64,000 nucleotides of DNA, taken from the NCBI RefSeq assembly GCF_003024605.1, contig NZ_PYJQ01000001.1:777001-841000 (forward strand), written 5' to 3'. The translations under genes and the position numbers were made by a program. Shown here in pieces: positions 1 to 8,566 of this stretch (its first letter is position 1; every line of letters starts with the position of its first letter). The notes under the pieces were generated by a model, which was not told the DNA's origin, did no database searches, and saw nothing but the letters and a program-made list of their open reading frames with translations. This DNA is from Rhizobium sp. JAB6 (GTDB lineage: Bacteria; Pseudomonadota; Alphaproteobacteria; Rhizobiales; Rhizobiaceae).

Positions 1-446
1 GCATCCTTGCAGGCGCCAGGCGAACCCGGCAGCACGAAGATGAAGGTGGCGTTGGCCACACCGCCGGTCGCCCGCGACTGGATGGTGGCCGTGCCGATCT
101 TGTCATAGGAGATACGATGGAAAACCTCGGAAAAGCCGTCCATTCGCTTTTCGAAGAGGGGCTCCAGCGCTTCGGGCGTGACGTCGCGGCCGGTAAAGCC
201 CGTGCCGCCGGTGGTGATCACGACGTCGACCGCATCATCCTTGGTCCAGGCTTCCACCTGCGCGCGGATGTGCTCCTTGTCATCGGGAACGATGGCGCGA
301 GCGGCCAATCGGTGACCGGCGTCCGCAATGCGTGCGACCAGCGTATCGCCCGATTTATCGTCGGCAAGCGTGCGCGTATCGGAAACGGTCAGCACGGCGA
401 TGCCGACGGGAATGAAGGATCTTTCATTGACCGGACCTGCCATCAT
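1..446 (-). CDS. moaB: Molybdenum cofactor biosynthesis protein B (partial, C-terminus beyond window)
   Basis: Reading leftward from 446, the frame stays open to the window edge (about 148 residues) and gives a MoaB/MogA-fold protein, which acts on molybdopterin in molybdenum-cofactor synthesis. The N-terminal strand ends in VLTVSDTR, and the molybdopterin-binding loop TTGGTGFTGRDVTPEAL is intact near residue 78. Two ATG codons (446 and 443) are possible starts; the first overlaps the ispE stop in an ATGA, which suggests translational coupling. Only the last residues lie off the window. MogA is the alternative name within the same fold, but the length and sequence fit MoaB better. Confidence 0.9.
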   Translation of the reverse strand, partial: MMAGPVNERSFIPVGIAVLTVSDTRTLADDKSGDTLVARIADAGHRLAARAIVPDDKEHIRAQVEAWTKDDAVDVVITTGGTGFTGRDVTPEALEPLFEKRMDGFSEVFHRISYDKIGTATIQSRATGGVANATFIFVLPGSPGACKD

Positions 447-1357
447 GCCTCTCCCGCGATCGTCTCCGTCACTTGGAAATACCAGTCCGGCTTCTGTCTG
501 TGAAGCGATGCGGCGGCTTTCTTCGCCTGTTCGGCATCGGCGAAGATGCCGAAACAGGTGGCACCTGAGCCGGACATGCGCGTCAGGATCGGGGATTCGC
601 CTTCGATCAGTCCGGAAAGCACGCCAATCTCGCCGCAGATCGAGCGCGCCGCCGGTTCGAGATCGTTGCGCAGGGTCTTGATCGTGTCGATCCATTCGCC
701 TTGACCTTGCGGCATCTGCGACGGAAATAGCAATGGCGGATTATCCTTGCGCATGAGCTGGCGGAATACATCCGGCGTGGAGACGCCAACGAGCGGATTG
801 CCGAGAACCACCGGAAAGGAAGGAAAGGACGGCAGCAAGTCTATCGCCTCGCCGATTCCGCGCGCTGTCAGCGGTCGGCTCGAAAGGCACATCGGTACAT
901 CGGCGCCAAGCTTCAGGGCTATTCTTTTGAGGGTACCTTCAGGCAGGCCGAGGCGCCAGAGCCGCATCAGCCCGCGCAATGCCGCAGCCGCATCGGCCGA
1001 ACCGCCGCCGATTCCCGATGCGATCGGCAGATTCTTTTCCAGATGAATATGGACGGCGGGCGCATCGAGGCCGGAAGAGTTGGCTTCCTGGCGCAAGAGA
1101 TCGCGCGCCTTGAGCACGAGGTTGTCGCCGGCCTCGGCATCGGCCGAAAGGAGCGGCCCAAAGCGCCCCGAAAGGCTGAAATCGTCATTCTCGCTTGCGC
1201 GAAAGAAAAGACGATCGCCATGGCGGGCAAAACTGACAAGCATGTCGAGCAGATGATAGCCATCCGCACGGCGCCCCGTCACATGCAGCGCGAGATTGAT
1301 CTTTGCGGGCGCTTCTTCCGTGAGGTCGAAATCGCCCGCTGCCAAGATCGTGCTCAT
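443..1357 (-). CDS. ispE: 4-diphosphocytidyl-2-C-methyl-D-erythritol kinase
   Basis: IspE phosphorylates CDP-methylerythritol with ATP in the MEP pathway to isopentenyl diphosphate, in the cytoplasm. The 304-residue protein has the GHMP-kinase layout: an N-terminal substrate loop PAKINLALHVTGRRADGYH (about 17-35), the ATP-binding glycine-rich motif PIASGIGGGSADAAAAL (111-127), and a C-terminal MSGSGATCFGIF loop. Length is normal for the family. It starts 7 nt after the stop of the TPR gene and its stop overlaps the moaB start, so TPR gene, ispE and moaB look like one transcript. Dxs of the same pathway lies separately at 50.8-52.7 kb. Confidence 0.96.
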   Translation of the reverse strand: MSTILAAGDFDLTEEAPAKINLALHVTGRRADGYHLLDMLVSFARHGDRLFFRASENDDFSLSGRFGPLLSADAEAGDNLVLKARDLLRQEANSSGLDAPAVHIHLEKNLPIASGIGGGSADAAAALRGLMRLWRLGLPEGTLKRIALKLGADVPMCLSSRPLTARGIGEAIDLLPSFPSFPVVLGNPLVGVSTPDVFRQLMRKDNPPLLFPSQMPQGQGEWIDTIKTLRNDLEPAARSICGEIGVLSGLIEGESPILTRMSGSGATCFGIFADAEQAKKAAASLHRQKPDWYFQVTETIAGEA

Positions 1358-1364
1358 GGAAGTC

Positions 1365-3221
1365 TTAGGACTTCTTGTCGACCGGCGCCGGAGCGTTCGT
1401 GTCGGGCGAGGGTGCGGGTGCCGGATCGGGCTGCTTGCTCTTGTCGACGGTCTTCGGATCGTTGTCGAGCGGCGGCAAGCCCTTCTCGACCTTCTCCTTG
1501 ATCTTCGGAATATCCGCCTCTTCCGGCTTGGAGGCGAGCGCCCGGTTCCACTGGTAGACGGCTTCGAGCTTGCGGTTGACGCGCCAGTAGGCGTCGCCGA
1601 GGTGATCGTTGATCGTCGGATCGCCGGCCTTCAGCTGCGCTGCCCGTTCGAGCTCGCTCACGGCATCGTCGAAACGGTTGAGGCGGAAATAGGCCCAGCC
1701 AAGGGAATCGACGATGTAGCCGTCGTCCGGCCTGAGATCGACGGCCTTCTTGATCATGTCCAAACCCTGGTCGAGGTTCATGTTCATGTCGACCCAGGAA
1801 TAGCCGAGATAGTTCAGCACTTGCGGCTGATCCGGATTGAGCTCGAGGGCCTTCTTGAAGTTCGGCTCTGCATCCGCCCACTTCTTCAGCCGCTCATAGG
1901 CAATCCCGCGCTGGAAGAACACCGCCCAATCGCTGCGCTTCGGCGCGGGGCCGATGATCTGCACGGCCTTGTCGTAATTGTCGGCCATGGCCTGGAAGTC
2001 CTTGGCATCCGAAAGGACGCTGCCATAGGCGAGATAGCTGCGGACATCGTTGGGATCTGAATCGATCAACGCCTTCAGATGCTTGCGCGCATCGTCGACT
2101 TTGCCTGCCTGGGCCAGCGCGAGGCCGAGCTGCAGCTCGGAGATGCGGGCCATCGGCGAGTTATCGGGCACCTTCTTGTAGAAGCTGATCGCACGGTCGG
2201 TCTGCTCCTGCTTCTCGGCCAAGCCGCCGAGCAGCACCAGCGTATCGGCTGCCTTCGGATCGAGGGAGTTGGCTATCTGCAGATAGAGCGAGACGACATC
2301 CTCCGCGCCGTCGCGGTTCAGCGCGGCACCGATGGTGAAGAGCACGGCGGCCGCGCCCTCGCTGGCATTGGTCACCTGCTGGTCCGGCGTATCGCCCTTG
2401 CTGATACTGTCGCGCAGCGCATTCAAGGGGGCATAGTTGCTGACGAGATTGTCACCGACCGAGATCGCATCCAGGGCCTTCTGCTTGTCGCCGGCTTTGG
2501 CTTCGAGGCGCGCGAGCGCCATGACGGCGCGCATGAACGTATCGGGAGCCGTTGCGCCACCCGTCTTGTCGAGGATCGCGTCGTTAAGGTGAGAGCGTGC
2601 CGACTTCAGGTCGCCCATCGTCAGCGCAATGGCGCCTGCATGATAGTTCTTGAAGATGTTGAACCAATCCGGACCCTTCATCTTGTCGATCATCGAGATG
2701 GCTTCCTTGCCGCGGCCGGAGCCGGCGCGGGCCCAGGCGGCAAGCAGGTTGGTCATCATCCGGTCGAGATCGTTCGGCCCGCTATATTTGAGGATTTCCT
2801 GCGCGGTACGGTATTCGTGCCGGCGGATGGCATCCATGCCGCGCACGATGGTGGTCACGCGTTCGACGGAAGGATCGCTCTTCAGCTCGTTGGCGTATTT
2901 GACGCCCTCTTCCAGATTGCCGTTGAGCAGCAGCGAGATCATCAGCCGCTGGCGAATTTCCGGGTTGCTCGGGTCGATCATCAGCGCCTTTTTATAAAGC
3001 GCGATGGCAGTGTTGTAGTCGTGATCGACATCGGCGGTGCGTGCGGCGAGAAAGGCGCCTGCGAAGGTATCGACACTATCCGTATCGAAGGCCACCGGGG
3101 CGCTGGCCTCCGGTGCTGCCGCCGGCTTATCATCGGCCCGGGCGACATTCAGGGCGGACACTGAAAGGACCGCCGCCAAGGCTACGCCCGAGAGGAAACG
3201 GATGGCAAGTCTCTGCCGCAT
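1365..3221 (-). CDS. Exported tetratricopeptide-repeat protein
   Basis: A 618-residue protein with an N-terminal signal peptide (MRQRLAIRFLSGVALAAVL then a cut near NVARA-DD) and many TPR helices through the body, clearest in the C-terminal half (ERLKKWADAEPNFKKALELN and GWAYFRLNRFDDAVSELERA). The tail is a low-complexity Asp/Pro/Ala/Lys stretch. I place the start at 3221 because AAAGG lies at proper distance upstream; an in-frame TTG and ATG lie 15-18 nt further out. TPR arrays mediate protein-protein contacts, so a periplasmic or outer-membrane-associated scaffold is likely, but partner and role are not visible. It is closely followed by ispE. Confidence 0.85.
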   Translation of the reverse strand: MRQRLAIRFLSGVALAAVLSVSALNVARADDKPAAAPEASAPVAFDTDSVDTFAGAFLAARTADVDHDYNTAIALYKKALMIDPSNPEIRQRLMISLLLNGNLEEGVKYANELKSDPSVERVTTIVRGMDAIRRHEYRTAQEILKYSGPNDLDRMMTNLLAAWARAGSGRGKEAISMIDKMKGPDWFNIFKNYHAGAIALTMGDLKSARSHLNDAILDKTGGATAPDTFMRAVMALARLEAKAGDKQKALDAISVGDNLVSNYAPLNALRDSISKGDTPDQQVTNASEGAAAVLFTIGAALNRDGAEDVVSLYLQIANSLDPKAADTLVLLGGLAEKQEQTDRAISFYKKVPDNSPMARISELQLGLALAQAGKVDDARKHLKALIDSDPNDVRSYLAYGSVLSDAKDFQAMADNYDKAVQIIGPAPKRSDWAVFFQRGIAYERLKKWADAEPNFKKALELNPDQPQVLNYLGYSWVDMNMNLDQGLDMIKKAVDLRPDDGYIVDSLGWAYFRLNRFDDAVSELERAAQLKAGDPTINDHLGDAYWRVNRKLEAVYQWNRALASKPEEADIPKIKEKVEKGLPPLDNDPKTVDKSKQPDPAPAPSPDTNAPAPVDKKS

Positions 3222-3343
3222 TAGAAAGCCTTTCATCAAGGGACAGCCGGCGAAGACGCCGGCGGCATAAGCATTCGTGTCAACTGATTCACAACAGGAT
3301 GGCTTTTTTGAAGCGGCCCTGCAACAAATTCAGGCCGCCGCCA

Positions 3344-4360
3344 TCAATTAACGCGTTCGATGCAGAAATCGATCACTTCCAGAAGTGCCGATTTCCAAGG
3401 CGTTTCCGGCAGTGGTGCCAGAGCGTCGCGCGCGATGGTGCCGTAATGCACGGCACGGGCAATTGTATCGGCCAGCGCGCCATATTTCGTGATCAGCCCG
3501 AGAGCCTTTTCGAGATTTTCGTCGCTGTTGTTGCCGGTTTCGATGGCCTCGCGCCAGAAGGCGCGCTCCTTCTCGGTGCCGCGGCGATAGGCCAGGATCA
3601 CCGGCAGCGTGATCTTGCCCTCGCGGAAATCGTCGCCGACATTCTTGCCGAGATCGGCAGCCTTGCCGCCGTAGTCGAGCGCATCGTCGACGAGCTGGAA
3701 GGCGAGGCCGAGATTGGTGCCGTAGGATTTCAGTGCATTGCGTTCGGCCTTGCCGGCATTGGCGACGATCGGGCCGACTTCGGCCGCGGCGGCAAACAAT
3801 GCCGCAGTCTTGGCGCGGATGACGGAGAGATAATCGTCTTCCGTCGTCTCCATGTTCTTGGAAACGGAAAGCTGCAGCACTTCGCCTTCGGCGATGACGC
3901 AGGCGGCCGAGGAGAGCACGTCGAGCGCTTCGAGCGAGCCGACTTCCACCATCATGCGAAAGGCTTGGCCGAGCAGGAAATCGCCGACCAGCACGCTTGC
4001 CTGGTTGCCCCAGATCATCCGGGCGGTGGACTTGCCACGGCGCAGATCGCTTTCGTCGACTACGTCGTCATGCAGCAGTGTTGCCGTATGCAGGAATTCG
4101 ACCGAGGTTGCCAGCTTGATGTGATTGTCGCCCTGATAGCCGTAAAGTGCGGCAGACGCGATGGTCAGCATCGGCCGCAGGCGCTTGCCGCCGGAGGAGA
4201 TGAGATGTTCCGCAACTTCGGGGATCATCTGCACATCGGAGCCGGCCTTGGACAGGATGAGCTGATTGACGCGTTCCATATCCGCCTTGGTCAGGTCCAC
4301 CAATGGCTTGATGGATGCCAGTTTATTCTTGCTTTCTTCCAGCGGTATCACGACGCCCAA
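3344..4360 (-). CDS. Polyprenyl (octaprenyl/decaprenyl) diphosphate synthase
   Basis: A trans-type prenyl chain-elongating synthase that condenses isopentenyl diphosphate onto an allylic primer to make the ubiquinone side chain. Both metal-binding Asp-rich motifs are present: LLHDDVVDESDLRRG (first, DDxxD) and FQLVDDALDY (second), together with GGKRLRP for the isopentenyl diphosphate site. I prefer a TTG start at 4360, preceded by CAGGAG at about 9 nt, over the ATG at 4396, because the extra residues look untypical; a GTG nine bases further in is a third option. Chain length (C40 or C50) cannot be read safely. It is divergent from the DUF2007 gene and would feed UbiA (24.2 kb). Confidence 0.92.
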   Translation of the reverse strand: MGVVIPLEESKNKLASIKPLVDLTKADMERVNQLILSKAGSDVQMIPEVAEHLISSGGKRLRPMLTIASAALYGYQGDNHIKLATSVEFLHTATLLHDDVVDESDLRRGKSTARMIWGNQASVLVGDFLLGQAFRMMVEVGSLEALDVLSSAACVIAEGEVLQLSVSKNMETTEDDYLSVIRAKTAALFAAAAEVGPIVANAGKAERNALKSYGTNLGLAFQLVDDALDYGGKAADLGKNVGDDFREGKITLPVILAYRRGTEKERAFWREAIETGNNSDENLEKALGLITKYGALADTIARAVHYGTIARDALAPLPETPWKSALLEVIDFCIERVN

Positions 4361-4468
4361 CGATCCGGACTCCTGTTCATTTTCTGCAAAGCACAATAAG
4401 AAGGGGCGAAACGGGCGGCAAGAGGCGAATTGTCTCGTCGCGTAAATTTGACAGGAATTCTAAGGCCT

Positions 4469-4699
4469 ATGCACGAGTTGATCCGTACCAATGACCCGGT
4501 CCTTCTCTCATTCGCGGAGAGCCTGATGAAGGATGCGGGTATTCATTGCTTCGTTGCGGATCAGGCCATGAGCATTCTGGAGGGCTCGCTCGGGATGCTG
4601 CCGCGCCGCTTTCTCGTGGAGGAAGAGCGTGCAGATCTGGCCCGGCGTATCTTGACCGATGCCGGACTCGGCGACGAGTTGCGCCCGGTGCGGACCTGA
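4469..4699 (+). CDS. DUF2007-type small protein
   Basis: A 76-residue protein starting MHELIRTNDPVLLSF, with the pattern of DUF2007 (putative signal-transducing) proteins: a short ferredoxin-like fold with SLMKDAGIHCFVADQ and a final LARRILTDAGLGDEL. The ATG at 4469 follows TAAGG; an in-frame upstream codon at 4430 lacks a ribosome site. It sits 8 nt ahead of the methyltransferase gene, so the two are probably cotranscribed, in the common alphaproteobacterial order polyprenyl synthase (divergent) / DUF2007 / methyltransferase. No biochemical function is established for the family. Confidence 0.85.
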   Translation: MHELIRTNDPVLLSFAESLMKDAGIHCFVADQAMSILEGSLGMLPRRFLVEEERADLARRILTDAGLGDELRPVRT

Positions 4700-4707
4700 G
4701 GCCGGTC

Positions 4708-5484
4708 ATGACCGGCAAGCCCTCCGAAACCATCGATGCCTTCCACCGCGGCGCCTTCCATGTCGTACAGCCGAAGGGCAGGGGGCACCGCTCCGGCATG
4801 GATGCCATGCTGCTGGCAGCGCTCGTGGCCGATGAGCGCGCCATACGGGCGGCCGATCTCGGCGCGGGCGCAGGGGCGGCCGGAATGGCCGTGGCCTCAC
4901 GGCTGGAGCGGGCGGAGGTCGTGCTGTTCGAGCGCTCGCGCGATATGGCCGAGTTCGCGCGCAAGAGCCTCCTGCTGGCTGAAAACGCCCGTTTTGCCGG
5001 CCGCGTCTCGGTTGTCGAAGCCGATGTGACGCTCACCGGCAAAGACCGCAACGCGGCGGGCCTTGTCGACGACAGCTTCCATCATGTGATCATGAATCCG
5101 CCCTTCAACGATGCCAGCGACCGGCTGACGCCCGATGCGCTGAAGGCCGAAGCGCATGCCATGACGGAAGGGCTGTTCGAGAAATGGATCCGCACGGCAG
5201 GTGCGATCATGATCCCTGGCGGCCAGCTGTCGCTGATTGCCCGGCCGGAATCGATCGGCGAGATTATCACTGCCTGCGGCCGCCGCTTCGGCGGTATGGA
5301 AATCACCCCTATCCATCCCCGTGAAGGCGAGAATGCCGTGCGCATTCTGGTGACGGCGATCAAGGGTTCGAGGGCGAGGCTGGCACTGCGCGCGCCGCTG
5401 ATCATGCATGGCGAAGGGACGCATAAATTCACCGATTTCGTCGATGACATGAACAACGGCCGCGCTTCGTATCCGCGCCGATAG
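4708..5484 (+). CDS. tRNA1(Val) (adenine-N6)-methyltransferase-like SAM enzyme
   Basis: A class I SAM-dependent methyltransferase of 258 residues. The N-terminus (FHVVQPKGRGHRSGMDAMLLAA) matches the YfiC/TrmN6 group, the SAM loop is AADLGAGAGAAGMAVAS, and the catalytic NPPF motif of N6-adenine methyltransferases is intact (HVIMNPPFNDASD). In E. coli the homologue methylates A37 of tRNA1(Val); the same target here is inference. The start at 4708 is 8 nt after the DUF2007 stop; upstream in-frame codons run inside that gene. HemK-like protein methyltransferases share NPPF, but the N-terminus argues for TrmN6. Confidence 0.85.
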   Translation: MTGKPSETIDAFHRGAFHVVQPKGRGHRSGMDAMLLAALVADERAIRAADLGAGAGAAGMAVASRLERAEVVLFERSRDMAEFARKSLLLAENARFAGRVSVVEADVTLTGKDRNAAGLVDDSFHHVIMNPPFNDASDRLTPDALKAEAHAMTEGLFEKWIRTAGAIMIPGGQLSLIARPESIGEIITACGRRFGGMEITPIHPREGENAVRILVTAIKGSRARLALRAPLIMHGEGTHKFTDFVDDMNNGRASYPRR

Positions 5485-5524
5485 CCATTCGGTCGCCCTC
5501 CGCATCAGGGCATCAAATACGATC

Positions 5525-5536
5525 CGCAATATTGCG
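5525..5536. promoter_or_regulatory. 12-bp perfect palindrome ahead of the S49 peptidase gene
   Basis: CGCAATATTGCG is a perfect palindrome in the 109-nt gap before the peptidase. Its 10-bp core GCAATATTGC recurs at 18719-18728 ahead of tex. It could be a binding site for a dimeric regulator; no regulator is identified. Confidence 0.3.
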
Positions 5537-5593
5537 TTTGCCGTTTCCATGCATACATCACGGGCAGTAAACATTATGAAGCAGGGATGACGA

Positions 5594-6454
5594 ATGGTTG
5601 GGTTCTTGAGACGCATGCTTCCGAAGCGCTTCCGCAAGGAGGAAGTGATCGTCCCTGTCGTCCGCCTGAGCGGCGTCATCTCTTCCGCCGGCGGACCGCT
5701 GCGGCAATCGTTAAATCTCGCAGGCGTGTCGCAGGCGCTTGAAAAGGCCTTCGGCATGAAGACGGCGCCGGCTGTCGCCATCGTCGTCAATTCGCCCGGC
5801 GGTTCTCCGGTGCAGTCGCGCATGATCTATAATCGCATCCGTGATCTTGCCGCGGAGAAAAACAAGAAGGTCCTGGTCTTCGTCGAGGATGTCGCGGCGT
5901 CAGGTGGTTACATGATCGCGCTCGCAGGCGACGAGATCATTGCCGACGCCACCTCCATTGTCGGTTCGATCGGTGTCGTCTCCGGCGGGTTCGGTTTTCC
6001 GGAGTTGTTGAAGAAGATCGGCGTCGAGCGCCGCGTCTATACAGCCGGTGCGAACAAGGTAATCCTTGACCCATTCCAGCCGGAGAAGGAAAAGGATATC
6101 GAATATCTGAAGAGCCTGCAGCTCGAGATCCACAAGGTTTTTATCGATATGGTGCTCGAGCGTCGTACGGGAAAACTTTCGGCGGACGAAACGGTGTTCT
6201 CCGGCCTGTTCTGGACCGGCAGCCGCGGGCTGGAACTTGGCCTTATCGACGGCCTCGGCGATATGCGTCAGGAATTGAGGAAGCGCTTCGGTGACAAGGC
6301 CAAGCCGACGCTGATTACCACGCCGCGCAGCCTTTTCGGCCGCAAGGCTCCGGGCATCTCGCTTAGCGGCATGGATCGCCTCGGTGCCGGGCTTGCGTCC
6401 GGGCTTGCCGAAGCGGCGGAAGAAAGGGCATTGTGGGGCAGGTACGGATTGTAG
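5594..6454 (+). CDS. S49 family serine peptidase (SppA-like, short form)
   Basis: A signal-peptide-peptidase-like protease of 286 residues that probably degrades peptides at the inner membrane. The catalytic Ser is in DVAASGGYMIAL (Ser103) and the general-base Lys is probably Lys155 in TAGANKVILDPF; the 52-residue spacing equals that of B. subtilis SppA (Ser147/Lys199). The PGG motif that shapes the oxyanion site is NSPGGSP (67-72). There is no clear transmembrane helix at the N-terminus, only a basic stretch, so membrane contact may be peripheral. The ATG at 5594 follows GCAGGGA. A small membrane protein gene follows 16 nt later and may be in the same operon. Confidence 0.9.
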   Translation: MVGFLRRMLPKRFRKEEVIVPVVRLSGVISSAGGPLRQSLNLAGVSQALEKAFGMKTAPAVAIVVNSPGGSPVQSRMIYNRIRDLAAEKNKKVLVFVEDVAASGGYMIALAGDEIIADATSIVGSIGVVSGGFGFPELLKKIGVERRVYTAGANKVILDPFQPEKEKDIEYLKSLQLEIHKVFIDMVLERRTGKLSADETVFSGLFWTGSRGLELGLIDGLGDMRQELRKRFGDKAKPTLITTPRSLFGRKAPGISLSGMDRLGAGLASGLAEAAEERALWGRYGL

Positions 6455-6470
6455 GCGGGAGCGCTGGGTA

Positions 6471-6662
6471 ATGCCCCAGATCATCTTCTTCATCATCGCA
6501 GTCGGCGGCGTCTGGCTGCTCTATCGGCGCTTCGTGCGCGATGCCCAGAAGCTCGCCGAAAAATCCCGCCGTGCCGAAACGGAACGCCGCACCGGGGCCA
6601 TGGGCACGCTGGTCAAGGACCCGAAAACCGGTGAGTATCATGTGAAGCGCGGGGATGAATAA
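6471..6662 (+). CDS. Small single-pass membrane protein, unknown
   Basis: A 63-residue protein beginning MPQIIFFIIAVGGVWLLYRRF, one N-terminal transmembrane helix followed by a charged cytoplasmic part rich in Lys, Arg and Glu (AQKLAEKSRRAETERR) and a short tail VKDPKTGEYHVKR. The start at 6471 has GGGA and GGG upstream. It lies 16 nt after the S49 peptidase gene, so a partner role in the membrane is plausible but unproven. I do not recognise a named family. Confidence 0.75.
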   Translation: MPQIIFFIIAVGGVWLLYRRFVRDAQKLAEKSRRAETERRTGAMGTLVKDPKTGEYHVKRGDE

Positions 6663-6781
6663 AACTCAGATGCCTCGGTGAGGCAGGCTGCAGCGCCGCT
6701 TGTGCTGCAAAGCCTTGACCCATTCGCCGCGCCGTGGCACCTGTCCGCCAAACCATTCGCTAGCGGAAGAAATCAATTCCC

Positions 6782-7741
6782 ATGACTGCCAACGTGCCCG
6801 ACCATATGAACCCGAAGCGCTCCTTTCAGGCGCTGATCCTGACGTTGCACAATTACTGGGCCGACAAGGGTTGCGCGGTTCTGCAGCCTTACGACATGGA
6901 GGTCGGCGCCGGCACGTTTCATCCCGCGACCACGCTGCGCTCGCTGGGGCCGAAGCCGTGGCGGGCCGCCTATGTCCAGCCGTCGCGCCGCCCCTCCGAC
7001 GGCCGCTATGGCGAAAACCCGAACCGCCTGCAGCATTACTATCAGTATCAGGTCATCCTGAAACCCAATCCGCCGAACCTGCAGGAGCTCTATCTCGGCT
7101 CGCTGAAGGCCATCGGCCTCGATCCGCTTCTGCACGATATCCGCTTCGTGGAGGACGATTGGGAAAGCCCGACGCTCGGCGCATGGGGCCTCGGCTGGGA
7201 ATGCTGGTGCGACGGCATGGAAGTCTCGCAGTTTACCTATTTCCAGCAGGTCTGCGGCATCGAGTGCGCGCCCGTCGCCGGCGAGCTGACCTACGGCCTG
7301 GAGCGTCTTGCCACCTATGTTCAGGGCGTCGACAGCGTCTATGACCTGAATTTCAACGGCCTCGAAGGCGAAGACAAGATCACCTATGGCGATGTCTTCC
7401 TACAGGCCGAACAGGAATATTCCCGGCATAATTTCGAATATGCCAATACAGAGATGCTGCATCGCCATTTCATCGACGCAGAAAAGGAATGCCAGGCGTT
7501 GCTGGCTGCTGGCGCGCCCGGTGACAGCGAGAATCATCGCCTGCACAAATGCGTCTTCCCGGCCTATGACCAATGCATCAAGGCGAGCCATGTCTTCAAT
7601 CTGCTCGACGCCCGCGGCGTCATCTCGGTGACGGAACGCCAGAGCTACATCCTGCGCGTGCGCACGCTGGCCAAGGCTTGCGGGGAGGCCTTCCTGCTGA
7701 CGGATGCAGGCGGCGCCAATTGGAATCAGCAGGCTGCTTGA
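6782..7741 (+). CDS. glyQ: Glycyl-tRNA synthetase alpha subunit
   Basis: The catalytic alpha chain of the bacterial alpha2-beta2 glycyl-tRNA synthetase, which activates glycine and charges tRNA(Gly). At 319 residues it has the family length, with motif-2 region [33 protein letters not shown] (in two parts about 60-92), the [19 protein letters not shown] segment, and [10 protein letters not shown] (motif 3). The beta chain glyS is not adjacent but 4.2 kb downstream on the same strand, with lemA, aroA and a DUF2207 gene in between. The start ATG at 6782 follows GGAAG at a fitting distance. Confidence 0.97.
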   Translation: MTANVPDHMNPKRSFQALILTLHNYWADKGCAVLQPYDMEVGAGTFHPATTLRSLGPKPWRAAYVQPSRRPSDGRYGENPNRLQHYYQYQVILKPNPPNLQELYLGSLKAIGLDPLLHDIRFVEDDWESPTLGAWGLGWECWCDGMEVSQFTYFQQVCGIECAPVAGELTYGLERLATYVQGVDSVYDLNFNGLEGEDKITYGDVFLQAEQEYSRHNFEYANTEMLHRHFIDAEKECQALLAAGAPGDSENHRLHKCVFPAYDQCIKASHVFNLLDARGVISVTERQSYILRVRTLAKACGEAFLLTDAGGANWNQQAA

Positions 7742-7751
7742 GCCTGACGTG

Positions 7752-7845
7752 TCTCGGAGCGCGCCGGGTGCGCTCTCGAGAGACGATCGTTCATGAGATA
7801 TGCTTTCTGAACGATCCCAAGATCGGACCAGACTGACCGGATCTT
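7752..7845. repeat. Cluster of inverted repeats between glyQ and lemA
   Basis: Three stacked dyads occupy the gap after glyQ: GAGCGC/GCGCTC (7757-7762 with 7770-7775), GATCGTTC/GAACGATC (7785-7792 with 7809-7816) and AAGATC/GATCTT (7819-7824 with 7840-7845). The last ends in a T-rich stretch and could terminate glyQ transcription. A TATAAT hexamer at 7853-7858 follows, possibly a -10 element for lemA, though I see no good -35. Confidence 0.4.
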
Positions 7846-7930
7846 GCTTGCCTATAATCCTGAAGGCCGGGTGACATTGCCGGCAAATCTGCCTACTGTC
7901 CTGTGGTTGCAGTCGCCACGGGGTTTCCAG

Positions 7931-8482
7931 ATGTATATTCTTCTCGCGATCATAGTTCTGGCCGCGCTCTATGTCGTCTTCGCCTATAACGGGCTCGTCC
8001 GCGCACGCCAGGTGGCTGAGGAGGCCTGGTCGGGCATCGACGTGCAGTTGAAGCGCCGCGCCGACCTCATTCCTAATCTCGTTGAGACGGTTAAAGGCTA
8101 TGCCGGCCATGAACGCCAGACCTTGGAAGAGGTTGTGGAACTGCGCAACAAGGCGCAGGCGGTGCCGGCGGGCGATGTCGCCGCCCGAGGCCAGGTAGAG
8201 GGCTTGTTGTCGCAGGCACTCGGTCGCGTGATTGCGCTCGCCGAAGCTTATCCCGACCTCAAGGCCAACACGAACTTTCTCGAATTGCAGCGCTCGCTGG
8301 AGGGCGTCGAGGGTGAAATTCAGATGTCGCGCCGTTATTACAACGGTGCCGCGCGCGATCTGAACGTCAAGGTCGAAACCTTCCCGAACAACCTTATCGC
8401 CGGTCCCTTCGGCTTTACCAAGAAAGCCTATTTCGAGATCACGAACGAAGCGGACCGTGCCGTTCCGACGGTAAAGTTCTGA
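7931..8482 (+). CDS. lemA: LemA family protein
   Basis: A 183-residue protein with an N-terminal transmembrane helix (MYILLAIIVLAALYVVFAY) and the LemA helical domain, including the hallmark EAWSGIDVQLKRRADLIPNLVETVKGYAGHE (split over about 35-64) and RRYYNGAARDLN near the C-terminus. The ATG at 7931 puts the helix at the very N-terminus as in the family; an in-frame TTG at 7844 has no support. LemA proteins are membrane proteins of uncertain function, often encoded beside TPM/DUF2207 proteins; here the DUF2207 gene is next but one, with aroA between them. Confidence 0.93.
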   Translation: MYILLAIIVLAALYVVFAYNGLVRARQVAEEAWSGIDVQLKRRADLIPNLVETVKGYAGHERQTLEEVVELRNKAQAVPAGDVAARGQVEGLLSQALGRVIALAEAYPDLKANTNFLELQRSLEGVEGEIQMSRRYYNGAARDLNVKVETFPNNLIAGPFGFTKKAYFEITNEADRAVPTVKF

Positions 8483-8566
8483 GATTTCCGCTATCGGTTT
8501 TTCATGCGAGGCGGTAAAGGATGCCGACCGCAGGCCATCGGCCGCTTTCCTGACTGACCAAAGAGA

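Noticed and set aside
2079..3164. A 361-codon plus-strand open frame opposite the TPR gene
   Set aside because: Antisense shadow; the TPR frame has a signal peptide and repeat pattern.
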